A stretch of 64,000 nt of DNA from Rhodanobacter sp. B05 (GTDB lineage Bacteria > Pseudomonadota > Gammaproteobacteria > Xanthomonadales > Rhodanobacteraceae), in NCBI RefSeq assembly GCF_002001085.1, contig NZ_MUNU01000019.1, positions 496,001 through 560,000 of the forward strand, written 5' to 3'. A program made the position numbers and the translations under genes. The notes beneath the pieces were generated by a model that was given only the letters and a program-made list of their open reading frames with translations, did no database searches and had not been told where the DNA came from. This document shows, piece after piece, positions 46,096 to 63,963 of the stretch (the stretch's first letter is position 1; every line of letters starts with the position of its first letter).

Positions 46096-46434
46096 TCAGT
46101 TACCAACAACCACAGTGATGTGGCTGGTGCGCTTGAGAATGCGCGAACCGCGGCCTTTGGCGCGGGCATACATGCGCTTCATCGCCGGACCTTCGTCGAC
46201 GAAGATGCTGGCCACTTTCAGTTCGTCGACGTCGGCACCGAGATTGTTCTCGGCGTTGGCGACGGCCGACAGCAGCACCTTGCGGACAAGGTGTGCGGCC
46301 TTCTTGTTGGTGTAGGTGAGCACGTCGCTGGCCCGGCCCACGGGAAGCCCGCGGACAAGATCAGCCACCAGGCGTGCCTTTTGCGCCGAAATGCGGGCGC
46401 CGCGCAGGATCGCTTTGGCTTCAGTGCTCATCAC
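46096..46434 (-). CDS. rplV: 50S ribosomal protein L22
   Basis: A 112-residue protein lining the exit tunnel. It contains [34 protein letters not shown] and [33 protein letters not shown]; the beta-hairpin reaches the tunnel and is a known site of macrolide resistance mutations. Two adjacent ATG codons (46434, 46431) are possible; the first forms an ATGA overlap with the rpsS stop. Confidence 0.97.
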   Translation of the reverse strand: MMSTEAKAILRGARISAQKARLVADLVRGLPVGRASDVLTYTNKKAAHLVRKVLLSAVANAENNLGADVDELKVASIFVDEGPAMKRMYARAKGRGSRILKRTSHITVVVGN

Positions 46435-46703
46435 TTGCCCTTCTTGTCGCCGACATGGCCTTTGAACGTGCGGGTCACCGCGAACTCGCCGAGCTTGTGC
46501 CCGACCATGTTCTCGTTGATCAGGACGGGCACGTGCTGGCGGCCGTTGTGGATGGCAATGGTCAAGCCGACCATTTCCGGCAGGATCATCGAACGACGCG
46601 ACCAGGTCTTGATCGGACGCTTGTTGTTGGCGGAAACCGCAGCTTCCACCTTCTTTACGAGGTGAAGGTCGACGAACGGACCTTTCTTCAGGGAGCGAGG
46701 CAT
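46431..46703 (-). CDS. rpsS: 30S ribosomal protein S19
   Basis: A 90-residue protein of the small-subunit head, partner of S13. It starts [75 protein letters not shown]. The frame is open upstream, but the family start is at 46703, 10 bases after rplB. Confidence 0.98.
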   Translation of the reverse strand: MPRSLKKGPFVDLHLVKKVEAAVSANNKRPIKTWSRRSMILPEMVGLTIAIHNGRQHVPVLINENMVGHKLGEFAVTRTFKGHVGDKKGK

Positions 46704-46713
46704 GTCGGTTTCC

Positions 46714-47538
46714 TTACTTCGTACGACGACGCACGATGAACTGCTGCGTGCGCTTGTTGTTACGGGTCTTGTAACCCTTCGCCGGCGTGCCCCACGGGCT
46801 GACCGGATGACGACCGCCAGAAGTCTTGCCTTCACCACCACCGTGCGGATGGTCGACCGGGTTCATCACCACACCGCGAACGGTGGGGCGAATACCCAAC
46901 CAGCGCTTGGCACCGGCCTTGCCCAGCTTCTTCAGGCTGTGCTCGCCGTTGCCGACTTCACCGATGGTGGCGCGGCAATCGACCGAGACGCGACGCATCT
47001 CGCCGGAGCGCAGGCGCAGCGTGGCGTAACCGGATTCGCGAGCGACCAGCTGCACCGAGGCGCCGGCGCTGCGGGCGATCTGCGCACCCTTGCCAGGACG
47101 CAGTTCGATGCAATGAACCGTGCTGCCCATCGGGATATTGCGCAGCTGCAGGCAGTTGCCAGCCTTGATCGGCGCATCGCGACCGGACACCAGGCGATCG
47201 TCCACCGCCACGCCCTTCGGCGCAATGATGTAGCGACGCTCGCCATCGGCGTAGCACAGCAACGCGATGTGCGCGGTGCGGTTCGGATCGTATTCGATGC
47301 GCTCGACGCGGGCGGCGATACCTTCCTTGTCACGCTTGAAATCGATGAGGCGGTACTGCTGCTTGTGACCGCCACCACGATGACGCACGGTGATGCGACC
47401 ATGATGATTGCGACCGCCCGTCTTGGACTGCGACTCGGTCAACGCCGCGAACGGCGCGCCCTTGTACAGGCCTTCCGTGCGAACGCTTACCGCGTCACGA
47501 CGGCCCGGCGAGGTCGGCTTGTGGTTGATTAATGCCAT
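46714..47538 (-). CDS. rplB: 50S ribosomal protein L2
   Basis: A 274-residue protein needed for subunit joining and the peptidyl-transferase region. It starts [19 protein letters not shown] and contains [20 protein letters not shown] and the conserved [33 protein letters not shown] loop, including the catalytically important histidine (DHPHGGGEG). It lies 17 bases after rplW. Confidence 0.99.
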   Translation of the reverse strand: MALINHKPTSPGRRDAVSVRTEGLYKGAPFAALTESQSKTGGRNHHGRITVRHRGGGHKQQYRLIDFKRDKEGIAARVERIEYDPNRTAHIALLCYADGERRYIIAPKGVAVDDRLVSGRDAPIKAGNCLQLRNIPMGSTVHCIELRPGKGAQIARSAGASVQLVARESGYATLRLRSGEMRRVSVDCRATIGEVGNGEHSLKKLGKAGAKRWLGIRPTVRGVVMNPVDHPHGGGEGKTSGGRHPVSPWGTPAKGYKTRNNKRTQQFIVRRRTK

Positions 47539-47555
47539 TTCACAGAACTCCTGGC

Positions 47556-47849
47556 TCAGGCCTTGGCGGACACGTCGATGGTCTGACCATCGGCAAGACG
47601 CACATAGGCCTTGCGCTTGCCCTGGCGGCTGCCAGCGCGTTGGCGGAAGGCTTTGACCTTGCCCTTGGTGTTGACGAGGTTGACCTGCTCGACTTTCACG
47701 TCGAACAGCTTCTCCACGGCAGCGCGGACATCGGCCTTGGTCGCCGCGGGGGCGACCACGAATACGTACTGGTTGTGCTCGGCGAGACGCGCCGACTTCT
47801 CGGAGATGTGCGGCGCGCGCAGCGTATCGAGAATGCGTTCGTTGTTCAT
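47556..47849 (-). CDS. rplW: 50S ribosomal protein L23
   Basis: A 97-residue exit-tunnel protein, the docking site for trigger factor and SRP. It starts [69 protein letters not shown] at 47849 overlaps the rplD stop as ATGA; an ATG three codons upstream is also in frame. Confidence 0.97.
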   Translation of the reverse strand: MNNERILDTLRAPHISEKSARLAEHNQYVFVVAPAATKADVRAAVEKLFDVKVEQVNLVNTKGKVKAFRQRAGSRQGKRKAYVRLADGQTIDVSAKA

Positions 47850-48448
47850 GCCAGCCACTCCTCGATCTTCTTCACCGCGTCAACCGTGACCACCACATGG
47901 TCGGAACCGACCAGGCTGACCGGGTTCAGGCCCATCACATCCAGCACGTGGATATAGGGAATGTTGCGCGCGGCCAGGAATACGGACTCGTTGGCATCTT
48001 CCGACACCAGCAGCACGCGACCGGACACTTCCAGCTGAGCCAGCTTGGCCACCATCGCGGAGGTCTTCGGCGTCTCGATATCGAAACTCTCGACCACTTT
48101 CAGACGATCCTGGCGGACCAGCTCGGAAAAGATCGAACGAATCGCGACGCGGTAGGCCTTGCGGTTGACCTTCTGCTCGTAGCTGCGCGGCTTCGCCGCG
48201 AAAGTGCGGCCACCACCGACAAAGATCGGTGCACGGTAATCACCGTGACGGGCGCCGCCGCCCTTCTGCTTCTTGAATTTCTTGGTGGTACCGGACATCT
48301 CGCCGCGCGACAGCTGCGACTGGGTACCGGCACGGCCGGCCGCCTGATAGGCGATCACGACCTGGTGAACCAGGGCCTTCTTGTACTCACCGCCGAACAC
48401 TTCGTCCGACACGTTGAGTGACTTGGCGCCAATAACATTGAGTTCCAT
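47846..48448 (-). CDS. rplD: 50S ribosomal protein L4
   Basis: A 200-residue protein whose extended loop ([46 protein letters not shown], in part) lines the exit tunnel. In E. coli L4 also represses its own S10 operon through the leader RNA. A long candidate leader exists here, so similar control is possible but not shown. It lies 11 bases after rplC and overlaps rplW by four. Confidence 0.98.
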   Translation of the reverse strand: MELNVIGAKSLNVSDEVFGGEYKKALVHQVVIAYQAAGRAGTQSQLSRGEMSGTTKKFKKQKGGGARHGDYRAPIFVGGGRTFAAKPRSYEQKVNRKAYRVAIRSIFSELVRQDRLKVVESFDIETPKTSAMVAKLAQLEVSGRVLLVSEDANESVFLAARNIPYIHVLDVMGLNPVSLVGSDHVVVTVDAVKKIEEWLA

Positions 48449-48459
48449 GGCGTCTCTCC

Positions 48460-49101
48460 TCAGCTCTTCGTCGTCGGGCGGATGATGACGTTGCCACCGG
48501 TTGCACCCGGCACCGCACCCTTCACCGCGATCAGATGACGCTCGGCGTCGACCTTGACCACTTCCAGACCCTGCTGCGTGCGATTGACCGCACCCATGTG
48601 GCCGGACATCTTCTTGCCCGGAAACACGCGACCCGGGGTCTGGCGCTGACCGATGGAACCCGGCGCGCGATGCGACAGCGAGTTACCGTGGGTGGCGTCA
48701 CCCATCTTGAAGTTCCAGCGCTTGATCGTGCCCTGGAAGCCCTTGCCTTTCGACACGCCGGCAACGTCGACGATCTGGCCGACGGTGAACACGTCGTCTG
48801 CCTTGATCTCGCTGCCCACGGTGTACTTGCCGAGATCGTCGGCAGACACGCGGAATTCCCACAAGCCACGACCCGGCTCAACCTTGGCCTTCGCGTAGTG
48901 ACCTTTCAGCGGCTGCGTCAGCAGGTTCGCGCGCTTGCTGCCCGCGGAAACCTGGACGGCGCTGTAGCCATCGTTATCGTCCGTCTTCAACTGGGTCACA
49001 CGATTCGGCGTCGCTTCAATCAGCGTCACCGGAATCGAGCGGCCATCTTCAGTGAAGAGTCGGCTCATGCCGCATTTGCGGCCAACCAATCCGATACTCA
49101 T
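48460..49101 (-). CDS. rplC: 50S ribosomal protein L3
   Basis: A 213-residue early-assembly protein with a finger reaching the peptidyl-transferase centre. It starts [35 protein letters not shown] and has [47 protein letters not shown], including the Gln methylated by PrmB in E. coli. I chose 49101 (AGGATACGAAG upstream); an in-frame ATG at 49125 would overlap the rpsJ stop. Confidence 0.98.
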   Translation of the reverse strand: MSIGLVGRKCGMSRLFTEDGRSIPVTLIEATPNRVTQLKTDDNDGYSAVQVSAGSKRANLLTQPLKGHYAKAKVEPGRGLWEFRVSADDLGKYTVGSEIKADDVFTVGQIVDVAGVSKGKGFQGTIKRWNFKMGDATHGNSLSHRAPGSIGQRQTPGRVFPGKKMSGHMGAVNRTQQGLEVVKVDAERHLIAVKGAVPGATGGNVIIRPTTKS

Positions 49102-49121
49102 CTTCGTATCCTGTCTGTCGC

Positions 49122-49433
49122 TCAACCGAGCTTGATCTGAACATCGACGCCAGCGGCGAGATCAAGCTTCATGAGCGCGTCCACGGTTTTGTCGTTCGGG
49201 TCGATGATGTCGAGCACACGCTTGTGCGTACGGGTCTCGTACTGGTCGCGTGCATCCTTGTCGACGTGCGGCGACGTCAGAATGGTGTAACGCTCGATCT
49301 TGGTCGGAAGCGGGATGGGCCCGAGTACCGTGGCACCCGTGCGCTTAGCCGTCTCGACGATCTCGCTGGCAGAGCGGTCGATCAGACGATGATCGTACGC
49401 CTTCAGCCGAATCCGAATCTTCTGGTTCGCCAT
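49122..49433 (-). CDS. rpsJ: 30S ribosomal protein S10
   Basis: A 103-residue protein of the small-subunit head that also acts as NusE in transcription antitermination. It starts [66 protein letters not shown]. It is the first gene of the S10 operon, after a 516-base gap that contains a promoter candidate and a long leader. Confidence 0.98.
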   Translation of the reverse strand: MANQKIRIRLKAYDHRLIDRSASEIVETAKRTGATVLGPIPLPTKIERYTILTSPHVDKDARDQYETRTHKRVLDIIDPNDKTVDALMKLDLAAGVDVQIKLG

Positions 49434-49738
49434 AACCGTGTCCTGTTGTCGAAAGAACGTAATGTGAAACGAAACGGCTTCTCACCGCCTCGCACAACCC
49501 TTTGCACCACATCGGCAGTCGTGAATATTCCCGACCCCAATTCGAAAAGACCAGGCGAGCACGTGCGGCTCGCCTGGACAGAATCTGCATCGCGCAACGA
49601 GACATTGTCGGCAGGCAGGACCTGCGAAATATTCCATTGCGATGGGCCATCCCGGCCCGCGAACTCGAAGCACGTCCTGCGCCTCATTTCGCGGTAGATC
49701 GGTCAAAGCTGAAGCTTTGATCGACAAGTGAGCTGCGA

Positions 49739-49767
49739 AGTATACCTGCTAATTTCCCCACAGGGAA
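49739..49767 (-). promoter_or_regulatory. possible promoter of the S10 operon
   Basis: On the minus strand TATACT (49744-49739, five of six -10 positions) lies 17 bases after TTCCCT (49767-49762, a weak -35). The start site would be near 49732, giving a leader of about 300 bases before rpsJ. Confidence 0.45.
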
Positions 49768-49812
49768 GTGGTTCAGCAGTAAACCACCTGCACCACCCCT
49801 CCGGCGTTATCC

Positions 49813-49933
49813 ATTTATTTCAGCCATCCTCCCTGATGGCGAAGATCAAACCGGCATCCATGCCGGACTTCTCACGATTTATTTCAGCCACCCTCCCTGA
49901 TGGCAAAGATCAAACCGGCATCCATGCCGCACT
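49813..49933 (-). repeat. two tandem 64-base units of the paired-hairpin repeat
   Basis: Unit 1 starts at 49813 and unit 2 at 49877 (ATTTATTTCAGCCA in both), so the period is 64 bases with few mismatches. Each unit has GCCAtC...GATGGC (49823-49840; 49887-49904, one mismatch) and CGGCATCCATGCCG (49851-49866 in its fuller form; 49916-49929). Read on the minus strand, the loops are AGGGAG and TGGA, so these copies carry GGA loops in the operon's own transcript. Confidence 0.85.
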
Positions 49934-49949
49934 ATTCAATAAGAGCAGC

Positions 49950-51140
49950 TTACTTGATGACCTTGGCCACGACGCCGGCGCCGACGGTGCGGCCGCCTTC
50001 GCGAATGGCGAAACGCAGGCCTTCGTCCATCGCGATCGGGTGGATCAGGCTCACCACCATCTTCACGTTGTCGCCCGGCATCACCATTTCCACGCCTTCC
50101 GGCAACTGGCAGGCGCCGGTCACGTCGGTCGTGCGGAAGTAGAACTGCGGACGGTAACCCTTGAAGAACGGCGTGTGACGGCCACCCTCGTCCTTCGACA
50201 GCACATAGACTTCGGCTTCGAAGTCGGTGTGCGGGGTGATCGTGCCCGGCTTGGCCAGCACCTGGCCACGCTCCACGTCGTCACGCTTCAGGCCGCGCAG
50301 CAGCAGACCGGCGTTGTCGCCTGCCTGACCCTGGTCCAGCAGCTTGCGGAACATTTCCACGCCGGTGACCGTGGTCTTCTGCGTGTCGCGGATACCGACC
50401 ACTTCGATTTCGTCGCCCACCTTGATGATGCCGCGCTCGATACGACCGGTCACCACGGTGCCGCGGCCCGAGATCGAGAACACGTCTTCCACCGGCATCA
50501 AGAACGGCTTGTCGATCGTGCGCACCGGCTCCGGGATGTAGCTGTCCAGCGCATCGACCAGCTTGATGATCGACGGCACGCCGATCTCGCTCTGATCGCC
50601 TTCCAGCGCCAGCTTGGCCGAACCATGGATCATCGGCGTGTCGTCGCCCGGGAAGTCGTACTTGGTCAGCAGCTCGCGCACTTCCATCTCGACCAGCTCG
50701 AGCAGCTCGGCGTCGTCCACCATGTCCGCCTTGTTCAGGTACACGATGATGTATGGCACACCGACCTGACGGCTCAGCAGGATGTGCTCGCGCGTCTGCG
50801 GCATCGGGCCGTCCGCGGCCGAGCACACCAGGATCGCGCCGTCCATCTGCGCCGCACCGGTGATCATGTTCTTCACGTAGTCCGCATGGCCGGGGCAGTC
50901 GACGTGCGCGTAATGGCGGTTCGGCGACTCGTATTCCACGTGCGCGGTCGAGATCGTGATGCCGCGGGCCTTCTCTTCCGGCGCCGCGTCGATCGAGCTG
51001 TAATCCTTGAACTCGCCACCGAAACGTTCCGCACCGACCTTCGTCAGCGCTGCCGTCAGCGTCGTCTTGCCGTGATCCACGTGACCAATCGTGCCGACGT
51101 TGACGTGCGGCTTGGTGCGTTCGAATTTACCCTTTGCCAT
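49950..51140 (-). CDS. tuf: elongation factor Tu
   Basis: A 396-residue GTPase that brings aminoacyl-tRNA to the ribosome. Motifs are complete: [14 protein letters not shown] (P-loop), the switch I stretch [33 protein letters not shown] and SAKLALEG. Domain 2 and 3 residues ([29 protein letters not shown]) are normal. It lies 122 bases after fusA, a gap that carries a paired-hairpin repeat. A second tuf copy is usual in related bacteria but is outside this window. Confidence 0.99.
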   Translation of the reverse strand: MAKGKFERTKPHVNVGTIGHVDHGKTTLTAALTKVGAERFGGEFKDYSSIDAAPEEKARGITISTAHVEYESPNRHYAHVDCPGHADYVKNMITGAAQMDGAILVCSAADGPMPQTREHILLSRQVGVPYIIVYLNKADMVDDAELLELVEMEVRELLTKYDFPGDDTPMIHGSAKLALEGDQSEIGVPSIIKLVDALDSYIPEPVRTIDKPFLMPVEDVFSISGRGTVVTGRIERGIIKVGDEIEVVGIRDTQKTTVTGVEMFRKLLDQGQAGDNAGLLLRGLKRDDVERGQVLAKPGTITPHTDFEAEVYVLSKDEGGRHTPFFKGYRPQFYFRTTDVTGACQLPEGVEMVMPGDNVKMVVSLIHPIAMDEGLRFAIREGGRTVGAGVVAKVIK

Positions 51141-51204
51141 GGCTCAAACCTCTGAGAGAATCTATTTGATGATACGCCCACGAATGGCCGCTTCTTTTAA
51201 GAGT

Positions 51205-51257
51205 GCGGCCATGGATGGCCGCTTCCTGATCTTTGCTGTTGCGATCAGGAAGATCGC
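51205..51257 (+). repeat. paired-hairpin repeat, copy in the fusA-tuf gap
   Basis: Hairpin 1 is GCGGCCATGGATGGCCGC (51205-51222), identical to the copy at 35962. Hairpin 2 is GCGATCAGGAAGATCGC (51241-51257), six-base arms and loop AGGAA. The hairpins are 18 bases apart; the second lies five bases from the fusA stop codon. Confidence 0.8.
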
Positions 51258-51262
51258 ACAAG

Positions 51263-53380
51263 TTACGCCTTCTTCATCACCTGCTCGGCGATGTTGTTCG
51301 GCGCCTCGGCGTAGTGGTCGAACTCCATCGTGAAGGTGGCGCGTCCCTGGGTCAGCGAGCGGATCGTCGTCGCATACCCGAACATCTCACCCAGCGGCAC
51401 CATCGCATCGATGGTCTTGCCCGACGGCGTATCGTCCTGACCCTGCAGGAGACCGCGACGACGACTCATGTCGCCCATCACGTCACCCACGTAGTCTTCC
51501 GGAGTCACCACCTCGACCTTCATGATCGGCTCGAGCAACACCGGGTTGGCCTTGTTGAAGCCCTGCTTGAACGCCATCGAGGCGGCCAGCTTGAACGCCA
51601 TTTCGGACGAATCGACATCATGGTAGGAACCGAACACCAGCTTCACCTTGACGCCCACGACCGGGAAGCCGGCCAGCGGACCGCTGGTGATGGTCTCGCG
51701 CAGACCCTTTTCGACCGACGGGATGAATTCCTTCGGAATCACGCCACCAGTGATGTCGTTGATGAAGAGGAAATCATTCTTCACGTTCGGATCGGCGCGA
51801 TCGGCCTCGGTCATCGGCGACAGCTCGATCACGACGTGACCATACTGACCCTTGCCGCCGGACTGCTTGGCATGCTTGTAGTCCGACTTGACGTCCGACG
51901 CGCGGATCGTCTCGCGGTATGCCACCTGTGGCTTGCCGACATTGGCCTCGACGTTGAACTCGCGACGCATGCGGTCGACCAGGATGTCCAGGTGCAGCTC
52001 ACCCATGCCCGAGATGATCGTCTGGCCCGATTCTTCGTCGGTGCGCACACGGAACGACGGATCTTCCGCAGCCAGACGGCCGAGGGCGATACCCATCTTT
52101 TCCTGGTCCGACTTGGTCTTCGGCTCGACCGCCATCGAGATCACCGGCTCCGGGAACGTCATGCGCTCGAGGGTAATGATGTGGTCCTGCGAGCACAGCG
52201 TGTCACCGGTCGTCACGTCCTTCAGGCCGACCGCGGCAGCGATGTCGCCGGCGCGGACTTCCTTCAGTTCCTGACGCTCGTTCGCGTGCATCTGCAGAAT
52301 GCGGCCGATGCGCTCCTTCTTGCTCTTGACCGGGTTGTACACGGCATCGCCAGAGTTCAGCGTGCCCGAATAGACACGGAAGAACGTCAGCGAACCGACG
52401 AACGGATCGGTCATGATCTTGAACGCGAGCGCGGAGAATGGCGCCGCATCGTCGGCCTTGCGCGTGGCTTCCTTGTCGTCTTCATCGATGCCTGCGACCG
52501 GCGGGCGGTCGGCAGGCGATGGCAGCAGTTGCACCACGGCGTCGAGCATCGCCTGGACGCCCTTGTTCTTGAACGCCGTGCCGCAGAACACCGGGATGAT
52601 CTCGTTGGCAAGCGTGCGCTGGCGCAAGCCGGCAATGATCTCGTCCGTGCTGAGCTCGCCGCCTTCGAGATACTTGTTCATCAGCTCTTCGGTCGCTTCG
52701 GCGGCAGACTCCACCATGAAGGCATGCGCCTCGGCGGCCTGGTCGACGAGGTTCGCAGGGATCTCCGAGAGCTCGAATTTCATACCCTGGGATTCCATGT
52801 CCCAGGTGATCGCCTTCATCTTGAGGAGATCGACCACGCCTTCGAAACCATCCTCGGCGCCGATCGGCACCTGCATCGGCACCGGGCGCGCGCCCAGGCG
52901 AGACTTCAGCTGGTCGACGACCTTGGAGAAATTGGCGCCGGTGCGATCCATCTTGTTGACGAACGCAAGGCGCGGCACCTTGTACTTGTTGGCCTGGCGC
53001 CACACCGTCTCGGATTGCGGCTGCACGCCACCGACCGCGCACAGCACGAACACCGCGCCATCCAGCACGCGCAGCGAGCGCTCGACTTCGATGGTGAAGT
53101 CGACGTGTCCAGGGGTGTCAATGATGTTGAAGCGGTGCTGTTCCAGCGAGCCGTCCATGCCCTTCCAGAACGCCGTCGTTGCCGCCGACGTGATGGTGAT
53201 GCCACGCTCCTGCTCCTGCTCCATCCAGTCCATCGTGGCCGCGCCGTCATGCACCTCGCCGATCTTGTGGCTGACGCCGGTGTAGAACAGGATGCGCTCG
53301 GTCGTGGTGGTCTTGCCGGCATCGATGTGAGCCATGATGCCGAAGTTGCGGTAGCGCTCGATGGGAGTGGTGCGTGCCAT
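51263..53380 (-). CDS. fusA: elongation factor G
   Basis: A 705-residue translocation GTPase. G motifs are [15 protein letters not shown] (P-loop), [20 protein letters not shown] and [10 protein letters not shown]. Domains II-V follow, with domain IV ([34 protein letters not shown]) intact. The start, [25 protein letters not shown], is the family's. It lies 245 bases after rpsG, a gap with three tandem units of the paired-hairpin repeat. Confidence 0.99.
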   Translation of the reverse strand: MARTTPIERYRNFGIMAHIDAGKTTTTERILFYTGVSHKIGEVHDGAATMDWMEQEQERGITITSAATTAFWKGMDGSLEQHRFNIIDTPGHVDFTIEVERSLRVLDGAVFVLCAVGGVQPQSETVWRQANKYKVPRLAFVNKMDRTGANFSKVVDQLKSRLGARPVPMQVPIGAEDGFEGVVDLLKMKAITWDMESQGMKFELSEIPANLVDQAAEAHAFMVESAAEATEELMNKYLEGGELSTDEIIAGLRQRTLANEIIPVFCGTAFKNKGVQAMLDAVVQLLPSPADRPPVAGIDEDDKEATRKADDAAPFSALAFKIMTDPFVGSLTFFRVYSGTLNSGDAVYNPVKSKKERIGRILQMHANERQELKEVRAGDIAAAVGLKDVTTGDTLCSQDHIITLERMTFPEPVISMAVEPKTKSDQEKMGIALGRLAAEDPSFRVRTDEESGQTIISGMGELHLDILVDRMRREFNVEANVGKPQVAYRETIRASDVKSDYKHAKQSGGKGQYGHVVIELSPMTEADRADPNVKNDFLFINDITGGVIPKEFIPSVEKGLRETITSGPLAGFPVVGVKVKLVFGSYHDVDSSEMAFKLAASMAFKQGFNKANPVLLEPIMKVEVVTPEDYVGDVMGDMSRRRGLLQGQDDTPSGKTIDAMVPLGEMFGYATTIRSLTQGRATFTMEFDHYAEAPNNIAEQVMKKA

Positions 53381-53449
53381 GGGTATTTACCTGTTTCGGG
53401 CTGCCTGCCCTGCGTCAAAGCAGCCGTCCGGGCCGCGTTCAATTGGAAA

Positions 53450-53613
53450 ATCCGGCAGGGATGCCGATTTGTTCTTTGCCGCCACGGGGGACGGCCTGAA
53501 CCCAACAAAGTCCGGCATGAATACCGGCTTGTTCAAGTCGCCATGGAAGACGGCTTGAACCCGAGAGCCCGCCACGGATGGCGGATTTGTCTCATGCCGT
53601 CACGGAAGACGGC
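53450..53613 (+). repeat. three degenerate tandem units of the paired-hairpin repeat, rpsG-fusA gap
   Basis: Units of about 58-60 bases each pair a CCGGCA/TGCCGG-type hairpin with a GCCGTC/GACGGC-type one. Clear stems are CGGCA-GGGA-TGCCG (53453-53466), CCGCCA-CGGA-TGGCGG (53569-53584) and GCCGTC-ACGGAA-GACGGC (53596-53613). Phrases such as TTTGTTC and GGCTTGAACC recur between stems. This is the reverse complement of the design at 49813-49933. Confidence 0.75.
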
Positions 53614-53625
53614 AAAACAAAACGC

Positions 53626-54093
53626 TTACCAGCGATAGTGCGAGAAGGCCTTGTTGGCTTCTGCCATGCGATGCGTCTCTTCGCGCTTCTTGGCGGCGCC
53701 GCCACGGCTCTCCGAAGCCTCGAGCAGCTCGGCAGCAAGCTTGCGCGGCATCGAGGTCTCGCCACGCTTGCGCGCTGCATCGATGACCCAGCGCATGGCC
53801 AGTGCCATGCGACGACCCGGACGCACTTCGACCGGCACCTGATAGGTGGCGCCGCCGACTCGACGGGACTTCACTTCGACCGCCGGAGCGATGTTGTTCA
53901 GGGCCTTCTCGACCAGGGCCACCGGCTCGGCATTCTTTTCGCCGATATGCTGCAGTGCGCCGTACACGATGCTTTCGGCCACGGACTTCTTGCCACTCTT
54001 CATCACCATGTTGATGAATCGGGCGATCAGCTGGCTGCCGTGCTTGGGATCCGGCAGGATCAGACGGGCGGGATGTGAACCTTTACGCGACAT
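53626..54093 (-). CDS. rpsG: 30S ribosomal protein S7
   Basis: A 155-residue protein that nucleates head assembly and contacts the E-site tRNA. It contains [37 protein letters not shown] and [41 protein letters not shown]. In E. coli S7 represses the str operon at the rpsL-rpsG junction; here that gap is 136 bases and contains hairpins. It ends FSHYRW, the short form of S7. Confidence 0.98.
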   Translation of the reverse strand: MSRKGSHPARLILPDPKHGSQLIARFINMVMKSGKKSVAESIVYGALQHIGEKNAEPVALVEKALNNIAPAVEVKSRRVGGATYQVPVEVRPGRRMALAMRWVIDAARKRGETSMPRKLAAELLEASESRGGAAKKREETHRMAEANKAFSHYRW

Positions 54094-54113
54094 GTTTGTT
54101 GTCCGTTATTTTT

Positions 54114-54183
54114 GCGGCCGTCCTGGTCGCCTGAAAGGCAGCCATCCTGGCCGCGTGTTGTATTTTGCGGGCGTCGTGCCCGC
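54114..54183. repeat. hairpins in the rpsL-rpsG gap
   Basis: An imperfect GCGGCC...GGTCGC hairpin (about 54114-54130) and a perfect GCGGGC-GTCGT-GCCCGC hairpin (54167-54183) lie in the 136-base spacer. They look like a decayed or variant copy of the paired-hairpin family. They also lie where E. coli has its S7 regulatory site. Confidence 0.5.
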
Positions 54184-54229
54184 CGAGCAAAAGCGATCAT
54201 CCCTGGCCGCACGCTTCAATACGGCAATC

Positions 54230-54604
54230 TTATTTCTTCGGGCGCTTGGCGCCGTACTTCGAGCGCGACTGGCGACGCTTGGTCACGCCAGCGCAATCGA
54301 GGCTGCCGCGCACCGTGTGGTAGCGCACACCGGGCAGGTCCTTGACGCGGCCGCCGCGGATCAGCACCACCGAATGTTCCTGCAGGTTGTGGCCCTCGCC
54401 GCCGATGTAGCTGATGACCTCGAAGCCATTGGTCAGGCGCACCTTGGCAACCTTGCGCAAGGCCGAGTTCGGCTTTTTCGGGGTGGTCGTGTAAACGCGC
54501 GTGCAGACACCGCGACGCTGCGGGCTGCTCTGCAGCGCCGGCGAACCGCTCTTGTAGGTCTTGGGGCTGCGCGATTTGCGCACCAACTGATTGACTGTCG
54601 TCAT
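54230..54604 (-). CDS. rpsL: 30S ribosomal protein S12
   Basis: A 124-residue decoding-centre protein. It starts [57 protein letters not shown]. The streptomycin-resistance positions are wild-type (Lys43 in TTPKKPNSA, Lys88 in [12 protein letters not shown]), as is Asp89, the usual methylthiolation site. It opens the str operon behind a clear promoter. In-frame codons upstream are leader sequence. Confidence 0.98.
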   Translation of the reverse strand: MTTVNQLVRKSRSPKTYKSGSPALQSSPQRRGVCTRVYTTTPKKPNSALRKVAKVRLTNGFEVISYIGGEGHNLQEHSVVLIRGGRVKDLPGVRYHTVRGSLDCAGVTKRRQSRSKYGAKRPKK

Positions 54605-54666
54605 GCGTAGCTGTTCCTGAAAACATAAAGGCAGCCCGATCAAGCTCGGTCTGCCAAGAAGCGGGA

Positions 54667-54695
54667 ATTTAACATGAGCAGCTTGCCATAGGCAA
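54667..54695 (-). promoter_or_regulatory. predicted sigma70 promoter of the str operon (rpsL)
   Basis: On the minus strand TTGCCT (54695-54690) and TTAAAT (54672-54667) are exactly 17 bases apart. The start site would be near 54660, about 55 bases before the rpsL ATG. It lies within the 177-base rpoC-rpsL gap. A GAGGTGC/GCACCTC hairpin (54727-54746) nearer rpoC lacks a T-run in the reading direction. Confidence 0.65.
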
Positions 54696-54781
54696 GCCGG
54701 CGCTCCGCCATCCTTGACCCGAACACGAGGTGCGTCCATGCACCTCTTTTCGTATGTCAGCGAGTGCAGCCCTGGACGGAC

Positions 54782-58996
<4,215 letters not shown>

Positions 58997-59117
58997 TTGA
59001 ATCTCCGGTCGGAGCTTGTCTTGGGTCGAGGTCCGCGATTCGAACAGGATCAGGTTTGCGCAGCCCGGGATGGGGAGTCAGGAATGAAAACCACACCTCA
59101 CCCGTCCCGGGTCCCAC

Positions 59118-63281
<4,164 letters not shown>

Positions 63282-63377
63282 GATCGGTAGCGCCTCGGTT
63301 CGCAGTGACGCCGGTGGTGCACACACCGGCTGAATGAATAATTTGTCTTTGCCGAGCGGCCAAGGCCGCCCGGGTCA

Positions 63378-63462
63378 GGGATTTGGGAATCGAGAATAGG
63401 GAATCGTCAAAGCGGAACGCGCGTGCTCTTCAACAATTCCCTATTCTCCATTCCCCATTCCC
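63378..63462. repeat. long inverted repeat in the rplL-rpoB spacer
   Basis: Two 27-base arms (63378-63404 and 63436-63462) pair over most of their length, around a 31-base loop. The arms are built from GGGAAT-like steps (GAGAATAGGGAAT against ATTCCCTATTCTC). Such GGGAAT/ATTCCC strings recur in xanthomonad spacers, from memory. It lies between the attenuator hairpin and rpoB, within the transcript. Confidence 0.75.
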
Positions 63463-63478
63463 GTCGAAAGCAGGCAAA

Positions 63479-63502
63479 GCCCGGGAGCTTTCGCTCCCAG
63501 GC
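63479..63502 (-). terminator. attenuator-like hairpin between rplL and rpoB
   Basis: On the minus strand GCCTGGGAGC-GAAA-GCTCCCGGGC forms a 10-base-pair stem (one wobble) with a GAAA tetraloop, followed by the T-poor stretch TTTGCC. It begins 41 bases after the rplL stop. E. coli has a partial terminator at the same place that lowers rpoBC expression relative to rplL; the weak T-run fits partial read-through here. Confidence 0.7.
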
Positions 63503-63543
63503 TTGCTTGACATCAAGTCGAAGCAACGGCGTACAAACGCCGA

Positions 63544-63912
63544 TTACTTCAATTCGACGGTGGCGCCGGCAGCCTCGAGATCCTTCTTGAACTTCTCGGC
63601 GTCTTCCTTCGACACGGCTTCCTTCAGGACGCCGCCGGCCTCGGTGAGGTCCTTGGCTTCCTTCAGGCCCAGGCCGGTGATGGCACGGACGGCCTTGATC
63701 ACGTCGACCTTCTTGGCGCCGGCGGTCTTCAGGATCACGTCGAACTCGGTCTGCGCCTCGGCAGCCGGGGCGGCAGCAGCCGGGCCGGCCACGGCAACCG
63801 GAGCAGCGGCGGTCACGCCAAACTTCTCTTCGATGGCCTTCACCAGGTCCATCACTTCCATCAGCGACTTGGCGGCGACGGCTTCAACGATCTGTTCGTT
63901 GGTCAGGGACAT
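63544..63912 (-). CDS. rplL: 50S ribosomal protein L7/L12
   Basis: A 122-residue stalk protein that recruits translation GTPases. The N-terminal dimerisation domain ([30 protein letters not shown]), an Ala/Pro hinge (residues about 34-52) and the C-terminal domain ([39 protein letters not shown]) are all present. It lies 51 bases after rplJ. The 262-base spacer to rpoB probably lets rplL be made in excess of RNA polymerase. Confidence 0.99.
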   Translation of the reverse strand: MSLTNEQIVEAVAAKSLMEVMDLVKAIEEKFGVTAAAPVAVAGPAAAAPAAEAQTEFDVILKTAGAKKVDVIKAVRAITGLGLKEAKDLTEAGGVLKEAVSKEDAEKFKKDLEAAGATVELK

Positions 63913-63963
63913 TTTGATTTACCTCTGGAAAATTTAGGTTCGGTTTTGAGTAGACGAAAGAAC

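Larger units (their letters stand above)
49434..49949 (-). other. tuf-rpsJ spacer: tandem hairpin repeat, promoter candidate and long S10 leader
   Basis: This 516-base gap has no convincing gene. From the tuf end it holds two tandem 64-base repeat units (49813-49933), a promoter candidate (49739-49767), and about 300 bases of leader before rpsJ. The leader includes a perfect hairpin TCAAAGCT-GA-AGCTTTGA (49703-49720) and a GATGGGCCATC palindrome near 49641-49651. The E. coli S10 leader is the target of L4 autoregulation; a similar role is plausible but I did not find the E. coli structure. Confidence 0.6.

Noticed and set aside
49813..49933. Tandem repeats that could be taken for a small CRISPR array.
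   Set aside because: There are only two units, the units are directly adjacent with conserved interiors, no unique spacers exist and no cas genes are near.
54727..54746. A hairpin after rpoC that might be its terminator.
   Set aside because: In the reading direction it is followed by CGTGTTCGG with no T-run; the T-run is on the other strand. It may only weakly affect read-through.
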